The notes under the pieces are model-generated. The model did no database searches. It saw nothing but the letters and a program-made list of their open reading frames with translations, and was not told the DNA's origin. This document shows positions 50,170-63,429 of a stretch of DNA of 64,000 nucleotides, in pieces. The stretch spans positions 33,138,501-33,202,500 of the forward strand of contig NC_084761.1 of NCBI RefSeq assembly GCF_028858725.1, given 5' to 3'. The translations under genes and the position numbers were made by a program. The DNA is from Colius striatus. Its lineage: Eukaryota > Chordata > Aves > Coliiformes > Coliidae. How positions within the stretch are numbered: position 1 is the first letter of the stretch; each line of letters begins with the position of its first letter.

Positions 50170-52875
50170 CTATAAAGAAGCACAATAAAATGATGAAAAA
50201 AACCCAACCCCAAACGAAACCCCAAAACCAAAGCAAAGCTAAATTGTCCTTCAGATTTTTTTTACATAAGGAATTTTTTTTTTGTTACATTCCGGTGTTT
50301 TGTCAAATATGTAATTGTTCATCTCTCATGTACTTTGGAACTAATATTTGGAAACAAGGTCATCACTCATGGATAAATCTTCCAACAAATTTGAGACAAA
50401 GTAACCAATTTACAGACAAATGTTCAAAAAAGTGCATATTCTTTTTCCCTTCACAAACTGCGTATGAACTCAAGGGCTCTATTTGGGAACTTCAAAGAGC
50501 ATCATAGGCAGAGAACACCAACTCCTACATCTCTTACTGCTACTGTTGCTTAGGTATATTAATTCCTACCAGAGCTAGACACTATTGAAGCTGCACAAGA
50601 TGGAAAAGATGCAAGTGTCAGGTAGAAAACCTTCTGAAGAACTAATTTCTGCTGTTGTCTGAGAATATTCACTATAGTCAAATTGATTACTGCTCTGTGC
50701 CCTCTCTACCCTACACTGCTCCAGAGCTGTTAGTTATCTTGGTTTTTTGTATCTGAAACCAATGAGAGGAAGATTTCTCTGCTGTTGAAGAGCAATTTCA
50801 CCATTACGTTTCACAGAGTTATGACCCGCAGGCTAGTTGGCTTCAGTCATCTGCATTTAAGCTTGCTGCAGCACACAGATCTCAGCAGTTGCTCTACACT
50901 GCTACAGATAGCTCAGGAGCATCTTCTGGGGTTTCCTGCAGCAGTCAAATCTGCTGGGAACACATCCAAATCCTCATTATCATGCACCTTGCAGAAAACC
51001 CAGAAAACATCAGGATGTTATTAAGTTTATCCACGCATAGACTAGCTAAATAGGAAAATATCTTTCTCCCGAGACCAAATTTCTAGAAAGTCGAGTTTCA
51101 CGTAGGCTAAAAGAAAAAAAATATCTCCTGGTATCTCTGCTATGAAAGATATGAATATCATATAAACACAGGAATGTCCCTTAGGCAGTTAAAGTCAAGT
51201 TTTTGCAACTCATCTTTAGAATAGTCTTGAAATTAAGAAGAGAAAGACAGACAGAAGATGAAAACAGTCAAGGAAATGGAGAAGTACAGAAAGAGAGGCA
51301 TGAACAGGTAAGTGAAAAACTCAGGCAGAGAAAACAGGACACAAATCAGAAGATACCCAATGTACTGATACAACATGCAGAAGGGAATGAAATATTTAAA
51401 TGGGTCAAAGAGAGAAAGGATTCAGCTACTTTCTCAGTAGTCACTGCTACACTGTCACATGAGATTATTTCTTTTATATCAGATATATTTTCGACTGTGT
51501 TAATAATTGTCATTTTCAAGAACGTTTCAAGTTCTCTAACCAACTACTCATCCCTTTCACCATTAAAATGCTAGTTTTTACTGTCTTCTGATTCAGATTA
51601 TGTGTCCCATTTCAGTTTTCTACTTCGATTTTCTCAGACATCACCATTCACAACTCAGTGAAATTTCCTACAAACATCTACTAAGCTGCCCAATGGCATT
51701 CCTTAGAAGTCTTCCTCAACAGACCGATTCTACTCTGCTGTCTACAAAGTACAGGACACAAAACCGCTCTTGTGCCTAACTTCTTGCCTATTGCCCAGGT
51801 CAATATTTTTTCCACTGTCTCCCTCTATTTCCTCAGCCACACTTCCACTTTTGGTTTTGAGTTTATAGCAAATGCAACCTAAAGATACGTATTATGTTTC
51901 TTGGATGCTCTGTTAATAAAATCAGTAAAAATTATTTTTTTATTTTTAAATGTAGTTGTCTCATTGTTGATGTCTATTTTACAGTTTCAGCATTGATCAA
52001 ACTTGGTAATTTGACATGACTGATAGATGCCCTTCTCTTGTAAGAGAACATTAACATGTTGGTTAAATGTTGACTGTTACTGTATTACTTAATTAGTTTC
52101 CAGCAATCTTTTCAGAGGACTAATATTAACACATCAGAACTTTTAACATCAGCCTTCATGCTTCTACAAACATATTACTAATGCATTCCTTATTATTAAT
52201 TACCAATCCTCAACCTTGGAAAATGCCCTAAAAAGCTCAGAAAAATGAAAGGTTCTTTCTAGCTTATGACTTTTCCAGCTTCTTCAAAAGTTGTTAAAAA
52301 GAACTTTTTTACTTAGGAAGAACTTTTTTACCAAGAGAGTTATTAAGCATTGTAATGGGCTGCGCAGGGAGGTGGTGGACTCCCTATCCCTGGAGATATT
52401 CAAAAGATGCATAGATGAGGTTCTGAGGGACATGGTTTAGTGACCAGCCTGGTAGTCTGAGTTCAGTGGTTGGACTTGATGATCTTAAAGATCTTTTTAA
52501 ACTGAAATGATTCTGTGATTTAACTTCATCTTATAGATAAATTAGAATTTCAAACTTTCAAAAGCATGTTTAGGAAGGCCAGAGTACTGTATCTGAACAA
52601 ACGTCTACATCTGTGAAATAGAAATCCATTTTATATCTGTATCCAAAGGAAATTTGGTGTTGACCATATGAAACGAAACTCTGCGTAGCATCATACCTGC
52701 ACTTGGACTATTTCATTGTCCTGCATTACTTCACAGCTTGTGGTTATTTCCTTTAATACTTATTAAAATACACACCAATAACACGAGACAGATCAAGATT
52801 TATTTTTCCTCTTGAGAGATGTCCTGTATTAGCATGGTATACTTAGACAGAACATGAAACATGATTTTTTCTTAC
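50170..52875 (-). other. INPP4B: INPP4B intron (2.7 kb)
   Basis: Donor GTAAGA at 52875, acceptor ATAG at 50170. It contains a CR1 3' end at 52.3 kb. I see no other recognisable element. Confidence 0.9.
52300..52522 (+). mobile_element. CR1 3' end, ~220 bp
   Basis: The segment matches the CR1 3' terminus: GGCTGCGCAGGGAGGTGGTG, CCCTGGAGATATTCAAAAG, TTGGACTTGATGATCTTAAA and a single ATTCTGTG octamer. It is antisense to INPP4B and 5'-truncated. The truncation point is marked by a short duplication (GAACTTTTTTAC appears twice, about 20 bp apart). Confidence 0.9.
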
Positions 52876-53016
52876 CTCTCTGCAAGTGTTTGCTGTTCAT
52901 TGATTCCAATATTAAAGAGTACTGGATACATGCGAAGAAGCTTTCCTTCTTTAATCTCTTGTGGCAGCAACTCAAACATCTTTGCTGGAAGCTGGACCTC
53001 TATAATGTAATGTTCA
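52876..53016 (-). CDS. INPP4B: INPP4B coding exon (E-H-Y-I-I-E-V ... L-A-E-R)
   Basis: This 141-nt exon (phase 2 in, phase 2 out) has acceptor TTTTTCCTAG and donor GTAAGA. It encodes [15 protein letters not shown], then [30 protein letters not shown](R). Because the length is divisible by three, skipping this exon would keep the frame. The plus-strand open frame here is a shadow. Confidence 0.97.
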
Positions 53017-56000
53017 CTAGGAAAAAGAGAAAGAAGACTAAGGATGGGAATATTGATTGGTTTGCTTAAAATTATAACCTTTCTAAATTATAGAGAACAT
53101 GTAGACTTATGTATCAGTTCTGTCCTTAATTGTATCAAACTATAAAATGTGAAGACTCAGCTTGAGTATTTTAAAAGCATAAACAAGCTATGTGGGAAAA
53201 GTCAGATATATATTATTATACACTCTTGATACTGATTTCTTTACTGAAGTGAAAATGGGACTAAAGATGAAAGCAGTAAAAGAGTCTTCTGCTACCAAAA
53301 AATGAATGAGAATACCTCAACTTTTAAAACGCATCTTGCTGAGTTACAAAAAACAACTTCCTTTCAGAAGTCACAACTGCATCCTGCATCCTCTCTAAAT
53401 GTAATATGAACAAAAATCTTTCACAAAAACCCAAGGCAAAATTTGCGTTTTCTTCAGTGGCTGGATTTTCTCCCTGGGGATAGAAAGCATCACCAATAAC
53501 AAAATCAACTCTGTGAAGATAATAATTGAAGGCTCATTACACAAACATGAATCCTATTTTTAGGAGAAGCAATATCATACATAGCAGCTTGGTTTTGGTC
53601 TGAATTTTTGCAAAACATGTTACTTTTGGCTACTAATTCAAACTCTGCACATATGGAACCCTGTCTTTCAGGATTAATGCCTGACCCCATAACAGAAACA
53701 ATGTCACGCTGTTAACTTGGCTTTTCTTAGCTCTCTTTCCATTATTAAAGCAGTCTAATAATTATAAAAACAACCCCACATACAAAAAATCTACTTTTCT
53801 CCAGGATTTGGCATTTTAGTAATTTAAACAGGAGGGCCAATTGGTAACAAAGACTGAAATTTTCTGTGCTGCAGAGCACGTCTGGTATACTACCAAGATG
53901 GAAGAGTATTACAGCAACAGGAGGGGAATAGGATCTATATCCTACCTGTGGAAACCAAGCATACGAAGTCACTCAACTTTGGCATGCAAAAAGATGGAAA
54001 ACAGTTTGCAACTACTAAAATAAACCTATCATGAGGTTCTTCCTATCATTATTTTCATCAATTATGTGTTTGCTGAAGAATTAAAATACAATCTGGATTA
54101 CAAGTGTAGAATTTGGGGGAGAAAAGGCAGAAAATTGATAAGAAAAAGGACAGTTTCTGCAGGAGCTCTGAGAACCTTGGCATTACAACTTGGATAAGCA
54201 TTTTCAGCTTAGAAGAACTAATGGTTGTGTTTGAACCTCTGCCCTGCTCATATAGCTGAGGACAAAATAAAATGGATCGAGCATAGACTTGTGATTGAAA
54301 TATAAATACATTCAGCTAGGGCAACTGCACATGCTTTGCTATGTGCTACAACTACTGTGTAATCTTTGAGCAAATGGCAGATGCTCCCTGCTGAGGGGGT
54401 TATCAGTTTTGAATGGAGGATATGTCTCACAGGGCAGGGGGCAGAGAGAAATAGTTCTCAAATAAGTCTATTTGCTTTGTATTTTGTTTAATTCCTCTCA
54501 TGTGAAGGAAATAGAGAGATAGCAAGGATGACAGTAAAGAACAAATGACCTTTGCATAGCTGCACTCACTCTCAGCCTGCAAGTAAGCATTCTTTGCTGC
54601 TGTCTGTACTACTAGAACATTCTTCTGTGATGAGAGTTCTTTCATGAGGTTGAGAAGAAATGTTGGTTTAGTCTAATATGAAGAGCATATGCAACAACCA
54701 AAATGCCATCAAACCACTGCATTGTTACACTTCACACCCCAAAAATCACTAAAAATCTTTCAGTGGGTGGAAGAACACTGAGAAATGATGACCTTCAGAC
54801 ATGACAAAAATATATCAGTACCATTTGAAAGTTTTCCTTTCTCCATTTTAAAAAAAATATTTTTCAAAACAGTTTTTGAAGTCTCAGAGATAGTATTTGG
54901 TACATTTTAAAAATCTGCAACCAATTCCATAATGAAAACAACCTACTTCTGATCACATAAGGAAAAAGCTATCAAGCTATGACAGAGAGCTGTTTAAAAA
55001 GTCCAGGAATGCTACTGAAGTCAGATGGGTTTGGGGTGGTGGGGGGTGGGAGTGGAGAATACCAAGTATTGAAATCTTGAAGACTTGTTTCACATTAATT
55101 TACCAAAAATCCCATGGGTCTTATGGTTCTACTTAAATAAGAAACAGCAATATAGCAATATATTTTATCACCATATGGCTAGACTCAGTGCAGAGATGCC
55201 AGGTGATCTTGGAATGAGATGGATAAGGTGGCTGCTACATTTTCCAATAAGGAGGAAAAATCAGTGCATAATTTTTAAAATTTTATAATATCTCAGGAAA
55301 ATGGTGGAGAAATCCAGCATATTTAAGAGACTAATAAATCATTATCTCTTTCAGAACAAATGGCATCAAGTTAGATATTAAATATTTAAACATATATGAC
55401 TTCATTAAAACAGGACTGCTGAAGAACATCACTTCTTTGACTTTATTTGCCATATTCTCTACTATTTGTTATCATTGTATATGAAGATATACAAACACTT
55501 GTGGTTCTTTTAGAAGCCTTCTAAAAATTATCCCCATACTGCTGTGGGCCATGGACCCTGCAGCTATCTGTGCTGAAATTGCACATCTTTAGTTCATTGC
55601 AATAAACACAAACCAAGCCAATTACATGCACTTTTGCTTTGATTTGTAACAGGAAAAAAACCCGCACACATGTTCAGTCACTGCACCTCAGCTGGGAGGT
55701 GCTTTACCCAGCTCTTCTTTTGACTAAGGTCCACTTTTTAGATCACTTCAATGTGGCTGTAAATGCTAGGCCCATCATAGGCAGGATGAAATCATCACAT
55801 CAAATCCGGGATGCTTCAAAGTTCATGTGCAGAGTCAAATACATGTTATGAAAGAAAAATGTTTTTAAGTGTTAGCTACTTTTGCCTATAATAAAAAACT
55901 TGAGTGCTTGAACAGAACTTCAGCTGACCTGGACAGTCAGGGTCAGTCACTCACATCAGTAGGCTGGAGCACTGCTAGTCAACGCAAGCTCTTTACAGTG

Positions 56001-57552
56001 ATTTGTTTGTTTACACAGAATCTCAGTCTTAAGCACTTGCCTAGAAAAACAATTACAGGGGAATACTCTGACTCTGCAAAATAAGAATTTGTAGCTTCAT
56101 TTTCTGGCTTGCATTTCTACAGACTTTTAGTCTCATTTTATCGAGACACATCATAGAAGAACCAAAATGAACTAAAAATTGTGGGGTTTTTAAACATTAA
56201 TTAGAAAGTAATTCAGTTTTCCACTCTTTTCATGGTTGACTTCCAATGCTATCTGACAGGAGATGTGTCATCACAGCTCAAACAATAGTGCTTCTCCACA
56301 TAAGCCTCAAAGACTTTTTTTTGGCCTGATACCTATTCTGTCCAGTGAGTATCTGCCAGTAAGTACAGTACAGCAATCACAGGCAGTAACTCTTCTTCCT
56401 AAAGACTGACTACTCCATCAATCCAGAATGCCTGAGGCAGCTTAAAGCTTGAGTCTCTTTCAAATCCAAGACCTCCTAGTGTGACGGTTCAGTGTACTGC
56501 AGTAATGGCATCGAGGCACTAAACGTAGCTGCTGGATTTTTCAACATTTTTGACTGCTGTGATTTACAAAGGATGTATTTCTTCTGCTTTGTCTACACAC
56601 CATAATTATTCTTAACTATTCCTGATGTGTTGCCTATCATACTCTGGTCTTCCTGCTACTTACTTAAATTCTTTGTCAGGAGGCCCGTAGGATGAGAGTG
56701 ATACATCGAGAATAATTAAGTAAATCAGTGGTGAAAGCCCCCTTAGGAGGAAAAACATCTTTTCTAAAAGTTGCTGTTTTTAGTTGAATTTAATTTACAG
56801 TTGTCTTAAGAATAATGATACTATCAAGGAAGTGATTTCTGCAAAAGTAAAAATATTTGAAGCTTCAGACTATAATAATAATTAAATGAAAAACACGTTC
56901 CTCTTGTGTACCAATCTTATTAACCCTCCTATAGCCACAAGTACTTAAGTATTTCAGTTCATGTCCCAATATTCAGCAGTGCTTATGCAAGATGCATAAT
57001 GTATTAGCAGCATTACCTAAGGATTTCTGTGGTTGTATATGCCCTGTGTGAGCTCCAGCAATTAAGACAGACTTCATTTTTCAGAAGCGACCACTATGAT
57101 TTGGAGTCTCCATCTTAAGACAACGAAGGCCTAACTTGCAGAAATGCAATTTGATTTGTCACACTGAAATACAAGTTCTTGAAAACTTAAAAACAAGGTT
57201 TCTTCAGTTAAAGGCCACTTCTGTAAATATTGACCTTGTGGCTTCTCTTTCTTTCAGTATCTATACATGAAAAATGCAACAGAAACACTGCACAACCTAG
57301 ACACTGTTTGGATAACTTTCTATAAAAGAATTGGAACTTCTGGCATTTCATCAGGGAAGCAACACAGAACCCATATTGCTACTGGCTTTACAAGTCCCTA
57401 CTACTTTATTACATCTCAGTTCACCTCGTGAAAAGTAAAACTACTGCACTTTCCATATAACAGAAATCAGCAACAAGAAAACCATAATCTGGGTTTTCAT
57501 GTGCTGCAGATTAAGACTACATGCCATGGGCTCCAGGAAACAAAGTTCTTAC
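53017..57552 (-). other. INPP4B: INPP4B intron (4.5 kb)
   Basis: Donor GTAAGA at 57552, acceptor CTAG at 53017. No transposon or RNA gene was recognised. A short G-rich tract (about 55030-55055, plus strand) is the only compositional outlier. Confidence 0.9.
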
Positions 57553-57670
57553 CGCCTTCCAGTTATAATTGGCAAAAAATCTTCTGATTTGGCTTCAATG
57601 ACTTTAAACATTACTTTCTGCAAATCTGAAATTCCTACAGCCATGTCTTCTAGCATTCCTGCTTCTTCAC
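57553..57670 (-). CDS. INPP4B: INPP4B coding exon (E-E-A-G-M-L-E-D ... I-T-G-R)
   Basis: This 118-nt exon (phase 1 in, phase 2 out) has acceptor CCATATAG and donor GTAAGA. It encodes [16 protein letters not shown], then [14 protein letters not shown] and F-L-P-I-I-T-G-R. The [12 protein letters not shown] block is strongly conserved in INPP4 phosphatases. Confidence 0.97.
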
Positions 57671-58692
57671 CTATATGGAAGGATTACAGAGGTTATTAGC
57701 AGGGTAGACAGATCAGTCATTGAATAGGTTATAGTAAAGTAATACAGGGATTATATTTTCCAGTCTGTGCATCTAAAAATCACAGTCCTAAATCCACAAT
57801 AAAGTAACCTACATAAAAGCAGTCTGATTTTTAGAACTGCTGACACTTCTCTGTGGCCTAAATGATAACTATGAGTATATTAAGCACCTCTGAAAATCAG
57901 CCTACTCTATATGTGCATAGAATAACCTCGGAAAAGCCATTTTTGTCTATTCTGAAAGTGTTCTAAAAGACTTTCCTGCTGATGAAGGACAAAGGTTTTG
58001 AGAATAACAATGAGTATTATGCAAAAGGTAGCCTGACAGCAATATCCAACTGAGGATCTGTAATTGCCTGTCCATTAAAGAGCTGCACAAATGCTAAATT
58101 CCTCTACTTTGGTAAAAATCTCTGATTTGGGGACGGAATCCAATACATTTAGTTTAAAGCCTTTAGAAACATATGGCAGTTTCCCCCTCCAAATGTCCTT
58201 TTTAACATCTATCAAAAGATGGCATCTGTAACAAGTCAAGAATTAAGCAGTTTTCAAGCTATCTTCACAACACCAACACTGGCATGGTGAGCACAGAGAC
58301 TGACAAGAGTCAGTAACTGTTTAAAACTGCTGTTTGGGTTACCTTTATAAACCTGTTGAGTCGGGCCAAATGCCTATACCAAGGGAGACTGTTTTTACTA
58401 ACACTGAAAGTTCCACTAGCTGTTCTGAAGTAGTCTCCTGTATTTAAGACAATGCATTTCAGTACTCCATATGGTATAATAAGCAACTAATGTTCTCAGA
58501 GGAACTGAAAGGAAAATAATTGAGTAATTTTTGACGCAGAATTGACAATTCAAAGTATCAATATATTCAATTCTACTGTTATATGGAAGTTGGCTGTCTC
58601 TTAAGGATAATATTTGTTGATGCAGTAAGTCAAACTACTGGAAGCAGTACAGAGGTTAAAATGATGGAACTTTATCCAAAAACAATACTTAC
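57671..58692 (-). other. INPP4B: INPP4B intron (1.0 kb)
   Basis: Donor GTAAGT at 58692, acceptor ATAG at 57671. No recognised features. Confidence 0.9.
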
Positions 58693-58816
58693 TATATGTA
58701 CTAAGGAGTCCTTCATATTGCACAAGCAATCCAACAGTATGAAGCTGTTGCAAAAATCCTTGATCATATAAACCTGTGTGCAATTTGATTATAAACCCAC
58801 AGACTAATCCAGCGAG
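58693..58816 (-). CDS. INPP4B: INPP4B coding exon (L-A-G-L-V-C-G-F ... L-S-T-Y)
   Basis: This 124-nt exon (phase 0 in, phase 1 out) lies between acceptor TTTGTAG and donor GTAAGT. It encodes [13 protein letters not shown], then [14 protein letters not shown] and [12 protein letters not shown]. These residues agree with vertebrate INPP4B. The plus-strand open frame overlapping it is a shadow. Confidence 0.97.
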
Positions 58817-59837
58817 CTACAAAGACAATAGAAAAAGTGTGAAATTAACAAGTGTACTGATATAACCTCATTAAAATGAGGCTTACTATCAATATACACA
58901 ACAGAGGTAATAGATATTTGAGAAAAGAGCATAGATATTTCTGTTTAGTGACTACATATGTAATTTCATAAAGCATATTACGGAGGCTTTTTTATTGGTG
59001 TAAAAAGTAGCAATTCTATGAAATATTCCCTCATTTTACATTAGATAAGCTTAATTTTGTTCTTGTGCGGTTGTGTGCTATTTACACTAACTTAAGCAAG
59101 ACCAGAACCTTTGTTGGCAGGCTACAAACACATAAGGCTGTGAATTACGATGGATTTGAAAGCAGTTAGGAACCTAATGCAACTGAATCTCCTCGGCAGT
59201 TGCAGTCTAACTCCTTATTTATGTTATGAAAAACATATAAGTTAAGGGAGAAATTAAGCAAATAATTTAGAGAAAAATCTATGTGGAAAACATGAACTAC
59301 AAGGGAATATCCAACAACCTTCAGTTATTTACCAAGAGAAGACAAGTCTGAGAAGAGACATGCCAATAGTCTTCAAACATATAAAATACTGCTACAAACT
59401 GAAAACAAATAACATCCTTCATTTCCAAGGTGAGCAGGAGAAAAAATATATAGCCTGAATAGCAGCAAGGAATATTCAAGGCTAGACTTAAGAGCTTCAC
59501 CTTTGGATGAGGATACTGGCATATAATCTATGAAGACTAAAAATAGCTTTATGGATCCTTCTGTGTGTAAAAGGGAGATTAGATAATGTTTTCCAGTCCA
59601 TTGCAGACTTACTTCTTTGACTTGGTGATATAGTTGCTATGAATTTCCATTTACTATTAATTTCTCTATTACATTATAAAACATTTAAGCGGATGTAATG
59701 GAAAAATACATGAAAAAGTTGTGTTACATTGGAAAAAGAAAAAAACCAAACTACAAAACTCAAAAACTCAAGCAGTGGCATGAATTGTATGCTTAATTAT
59801 AGCATCAGTAAGAGAAAAGTGAAAAAAGACAACCTAC
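58817..59837 (-). other. INPP4B: INPP4B intron (1.0 kb)
   Basis: Donor GTAGGT at 59837, acceptor GTAG at 58817. No recognised features. Confidence 0.9.
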
Positions 59838-60010
59838 TGCTTGACTAAAGACGATGTCTCTTCTTAAGGTCAGCATCAAACACTGTGGCAAGCCACAAGC
59901 AAGTTCCTGGAGCAGAACAAATGCCATTGATTGCTTTGCCCTGGTCACCACCTCTCCCATGCAGTCCTTCAGCGTAATCACCAGGGGATAAAGCTGTTCA
60001 TACCAATCAC
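59838..60010 (-). CDS. INPP4B: INPP4B coding exon (D-W-Y-E-Q-L-Y-P-L ...)
   Basis: This is the first INPP4B exon visible in the window: 173 nt, entered with two bases of a split codon, phase 0 out. Acceptor is TTGTTCCAG, donor GTAGGT. It encodes [36 protein letters not shown], then [12 protein letters not shown] and I-V-F-S-Q-A. From here to the alpha stop is 350 residues, against about 924 for the whole mammalian protein (from memory). The N-terminal ~60% is therefore encoded beyond the right edge. Confidence 0.97.
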
Positions 60011-61907
60011 CTGGAACAAGACAGATTGTCCATTCCAAAACAGAAAATTTGCAGTGAAAAAATCCTTTTCAGAAGGAAAGGAGGGCTGCAGTGGCTGCAT
60101 AAATTGATCTACACTTTAAAATGACCCTGCAGCTCTATCCTAACCATTGCAGAACAGGAAATGCCACTGGAGAACGTGCTTAGAGATAGGACTCCATTTT
60201 ACCACTGAGACTGGGGTCAAATCCTTGGCCTGCATCCAACTGTGTCCTGAAACAATGATTTTTTTAACAGATCTGACTTCACTGTAAAACTTGCATTAAT
60301 GTGTTACAAACAGAGCACAGAGAGATACATGTGAAAACTCATTTAGCACAAGAAGAATACAGTGCAAACGATCTGCTTTCCAGTACTGACAACTTGCTAT
60401 CTAAACAAAGGAAGTACCATAAAAAAAATCCCAAAAGATAGAAAAGGGGAAAGAGTCTATATCTCAAGAAAATGTGGGTCCTGGAAGGCAGAACAGAAGA
60501 ACAAATAGATACCTGGAAGGGTATTATTATCTGTCTAATGTACAGGCTGAAAAAATACTAACCTTCAGGTCACATTCCTTTTTCTTTTCAGCTTCTCTCT
60601 ACATTGTTCTCTTTAAATATTTAGAGATATTGAACTCATTTTTTTAGCTACTTCAAGCAGAGAGGTTTAGAACTATTTTGTAATATGTTTTGCTCTGTTA
60701 AAATATATGCTAGGAATACCAGAAAAAACAAGCTAGCGAAATGCTTGAAAAAATAGGACTCCTTAATATGTTACAAATGAAACAAATTGATAACTAGGAA
60801 TGGAAGAAAATCAGAACAGCTTACTCAAACATGCTCAAGTACTGAACTTGTTTCAGGAGTTAAAAAAGCAGACCTGCATTGTAGTTGCAGATAGTTTCAC
60901 TCACCTCTCTAAGTTGAGCAAATAATAATTAAAAACCAACCAAACAAACAAAAAAATCACCTTCCTTAAGAATCTCAGCCTCATTGTTATAGCTTAAAAT
61001 GAAAGAGAAATCAACACTCCAGAAGAATCTATCTAAAAATAGGGAGTGTAACTGACTTAATACAGTCTATCACTGACTCATTTTCTATAGATTAGTGTAA
61101 TTAGGAATCAATGATAATTAAAATCTGTTCTTTTAAAATTGTACTTAGGTGGAAGATAACAGCATGTTTTTTCAGGTAACATTCTGAGCCAGGCCAATGA
61201 AAGACTCATTAGTACTGAAGGAGACAGGAAGACCTAGCTGCCTCTTGCAATGTCAACTTGACTAAGCTCCAGAAAAATATGTAAATGAATAAAACTGTAG
61301 CCAAGAAGACTGGAGAGAACTTTGAAAGCCAGGAGAAGCTGCAAAAACGTAAGGTGCATGAAAGAGGAAAAAGGAACGAGAATAGAGAATTATTTGGGTT
61401 CTTTTGCAAATAATGTGTTTATGCTCAGGCAACGTATAACACAGTCATACATTTTAAGTGTTAGTAATACATGCTGAAGAACTGTTCCCTGGAAAACAAT
61501 GGTGATGAAGTTAGAACCATCATAAACAAAATGGAATATAAGCCATCCCAAGTTTTATGCTCCAGCAAACAGAGGTGATTTTATATATGCCATCAACTAA
61601 GACAATACTGATACAGCATATGCCAAGGTCTAGGGTACACAAAGAAATCGGTTAAAAAAATTGAGAGCTTGTGGAAAAGAGCTACCAAGATTTAGAGTTC
61701 AATTTCCTTAAGCCTATGAAAAAGGCTGAGCAGCAATTTGATTTCCCCTCTTCACAAGGAGAAAATAACAAGTACTTACAGGCATGTTCATTCTAGGGAA
61801 TAAAAGCAAAAAGACAACCAAAGACTGGAGGCTCCTGTGAGACATAATCAAATTTAGAAACACAGTAGACAACAAGGTGCGACATACTTGAAGTCAGACT
61901 AGATAGA

Positions 61908-62939
61908 TGTCATGCTTAGGCCCAGCTGACAACGAAGTACCACGCAGCCTCTTGCTCACAGTCCCCCCATCCACCCCGCTCTCCTTCCTTGGGATGGCAG
62001 AGGCCTCAGCGAGACAGGAGGAGAAAAGATCACCAAGGACCTTTAGAATCCAGACAAGGGCAGGGAGGGCTCACTGCCAGTTATGGTTCTGGGCAAAACA
62101 GACTTGACTACTCAACTTAGAGAGGAAAGTAAGAAAAGTTTATTCTACTACACAAAAAAACCCCAGGATGGTGAGAAAAATACAACCAGCCTTTAAGATC
62201 TCCTTCCCCCACTCCTCCCTTCTTCCTGGGCTCAACTCCCTGCCCCTGATGTCTCTATCTCCCCCTGCCACCAACAGTTCAGGGGGGCGGGGAATGAGGG
62301 TTTGTGATCAGTCCCTCATAGATAGGAGACTTGGCCACTTCTTTCTTCTCAGAGGAAGACGACTCCTGCCATTCTTCCCGTACTCCAATGTGGGATCCCT
62401 CCCACAGGACATAGCCCTTAACGAACCTCTCTGGTGTGAATTCTTCCCAACAGCTATGAGTTCTTCCCAACAGCTACATCTTGCAAACTCTTCCAGCATG
62501 GGACTCCATAGCAGCAACATTCTGGGCACCTTCTGCTGCAATGCCACCCTCCCACAAATTCACGGGCTCCTCTGGACACAGTCACTACCCTTAGCATGGA
62601 GTTCTCTGTGGACTGCCAACAACTCTCTTCTTCACCACTCCCCTCCACAGGGTGCAGCACAGCTCCTCCTCTCTTGCCTCACTGACCTTGGGGTCCTCAT
62701 TGTCACTTCTCTCTCCTCCAACTCCTTCCACTACCAGTCAGAAAAGAAGGAAGAACAGGAAGAACTCTCCTCTTCTGGCTTCTTCTTGAGAAGTGATTGT
62801 AGAAGCACCTAATTGGCTCAGCCTCAGAGGTGGGTCTGACTCAGAGCTGGTTAAAGTTTTGAGCAACTTCTTACAGGAGCCATCTTTACAGCCCCTTCCT
62901 TCTTACCAAAAATGAATCCACACAAACCCAATGACAACA
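61908..62939 (-). mobile_element. Probable solo LTR of an avian endogenous retrovirus
   Basis: This GC-richer block stands out from its AT-rich surroundings. Read on the minus strand it starts TGTTGTCATTGGGTTTGTG and ends near CATGACA (TG...CA ends). It has an AATAAA at 62139-62144, followed by GAACCATAACTGGCAGTGAG and CTCCCTGCCC. These landmarks match a long LTR-like repeat that I remember as common in bird genomes. No gag, pol or env remnant flanks it, so a solo LTR is the simplest reading. Exact ends and a target-site duplication could not be confirmed. A 214-codon plus-strand open frame inside it is antisense to the LTR and looks fortuitous. Confidence 0.65.
62441..62476 (+). repeat. 20-bp tandem duplication inside the LTR
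   Basis: TTCTTCCCAACAGCTA occurs at 62441-62456 and identically at 62461-62476. Related LTRs have runs of similar direct units in this part (from memory), so this is likely a remnant of that array. Confidence 0.85.
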
Positions 62940-63429
62940 GACCAGATGATCTAAACTCTCCTTTTGAGTCTTAAATTATAGTAATTTATTAAACTAATCA
63001 ATACATAAATGCAAAGGAAAGCAATGGCAGCAGTAGAAGAACACAAGATATAGTGCATACTGAACCAGTGAACAGGGCTGTATGTGACAATAATAGAGTT
63101 CATGGCCTGTATCTGACTTGAGCAAATAATGAGAAAGATCATACTTGGCCATTTTAAAGTAGACCTGAAGGTATGGCTAATAGACATCCATTCTACTTTC
63201 ATACAAAAGCCGAGCTGGATACAGACACAGACAAAGATCTTGCAAGTACACTGGCAGACAAGGCATGAGAGAGCTGAATTTCCAGAACTAGCTACACTTT
63301 GTGGAAAAGGTATTACAATTTCAGCTTATGTAATGTGGATAGGGATAAAGAGCTTTACTGACATTCTTTTTCATAAACTGGGGGTTGCATACTGGCTGCA
63401 AGTCACATAACACTTGGATCTGTTTCTAC

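Noticed and set aside
55029..55055. G-quadruplex candidate (GGGGTGGTGGGGGGTGGG)
   Set aside because: G-rich and possible, but short and isolated in an intron with no functional context; composition alone is not enough to list it.
62168..62812. 214-codon plus-strand open frame as a new gene
   Set aside because: It lies wholly within the LTR-like block, runs antisense to it, is low-complexity (Ser/Leu/Pro rich) and has no recognisable domain.
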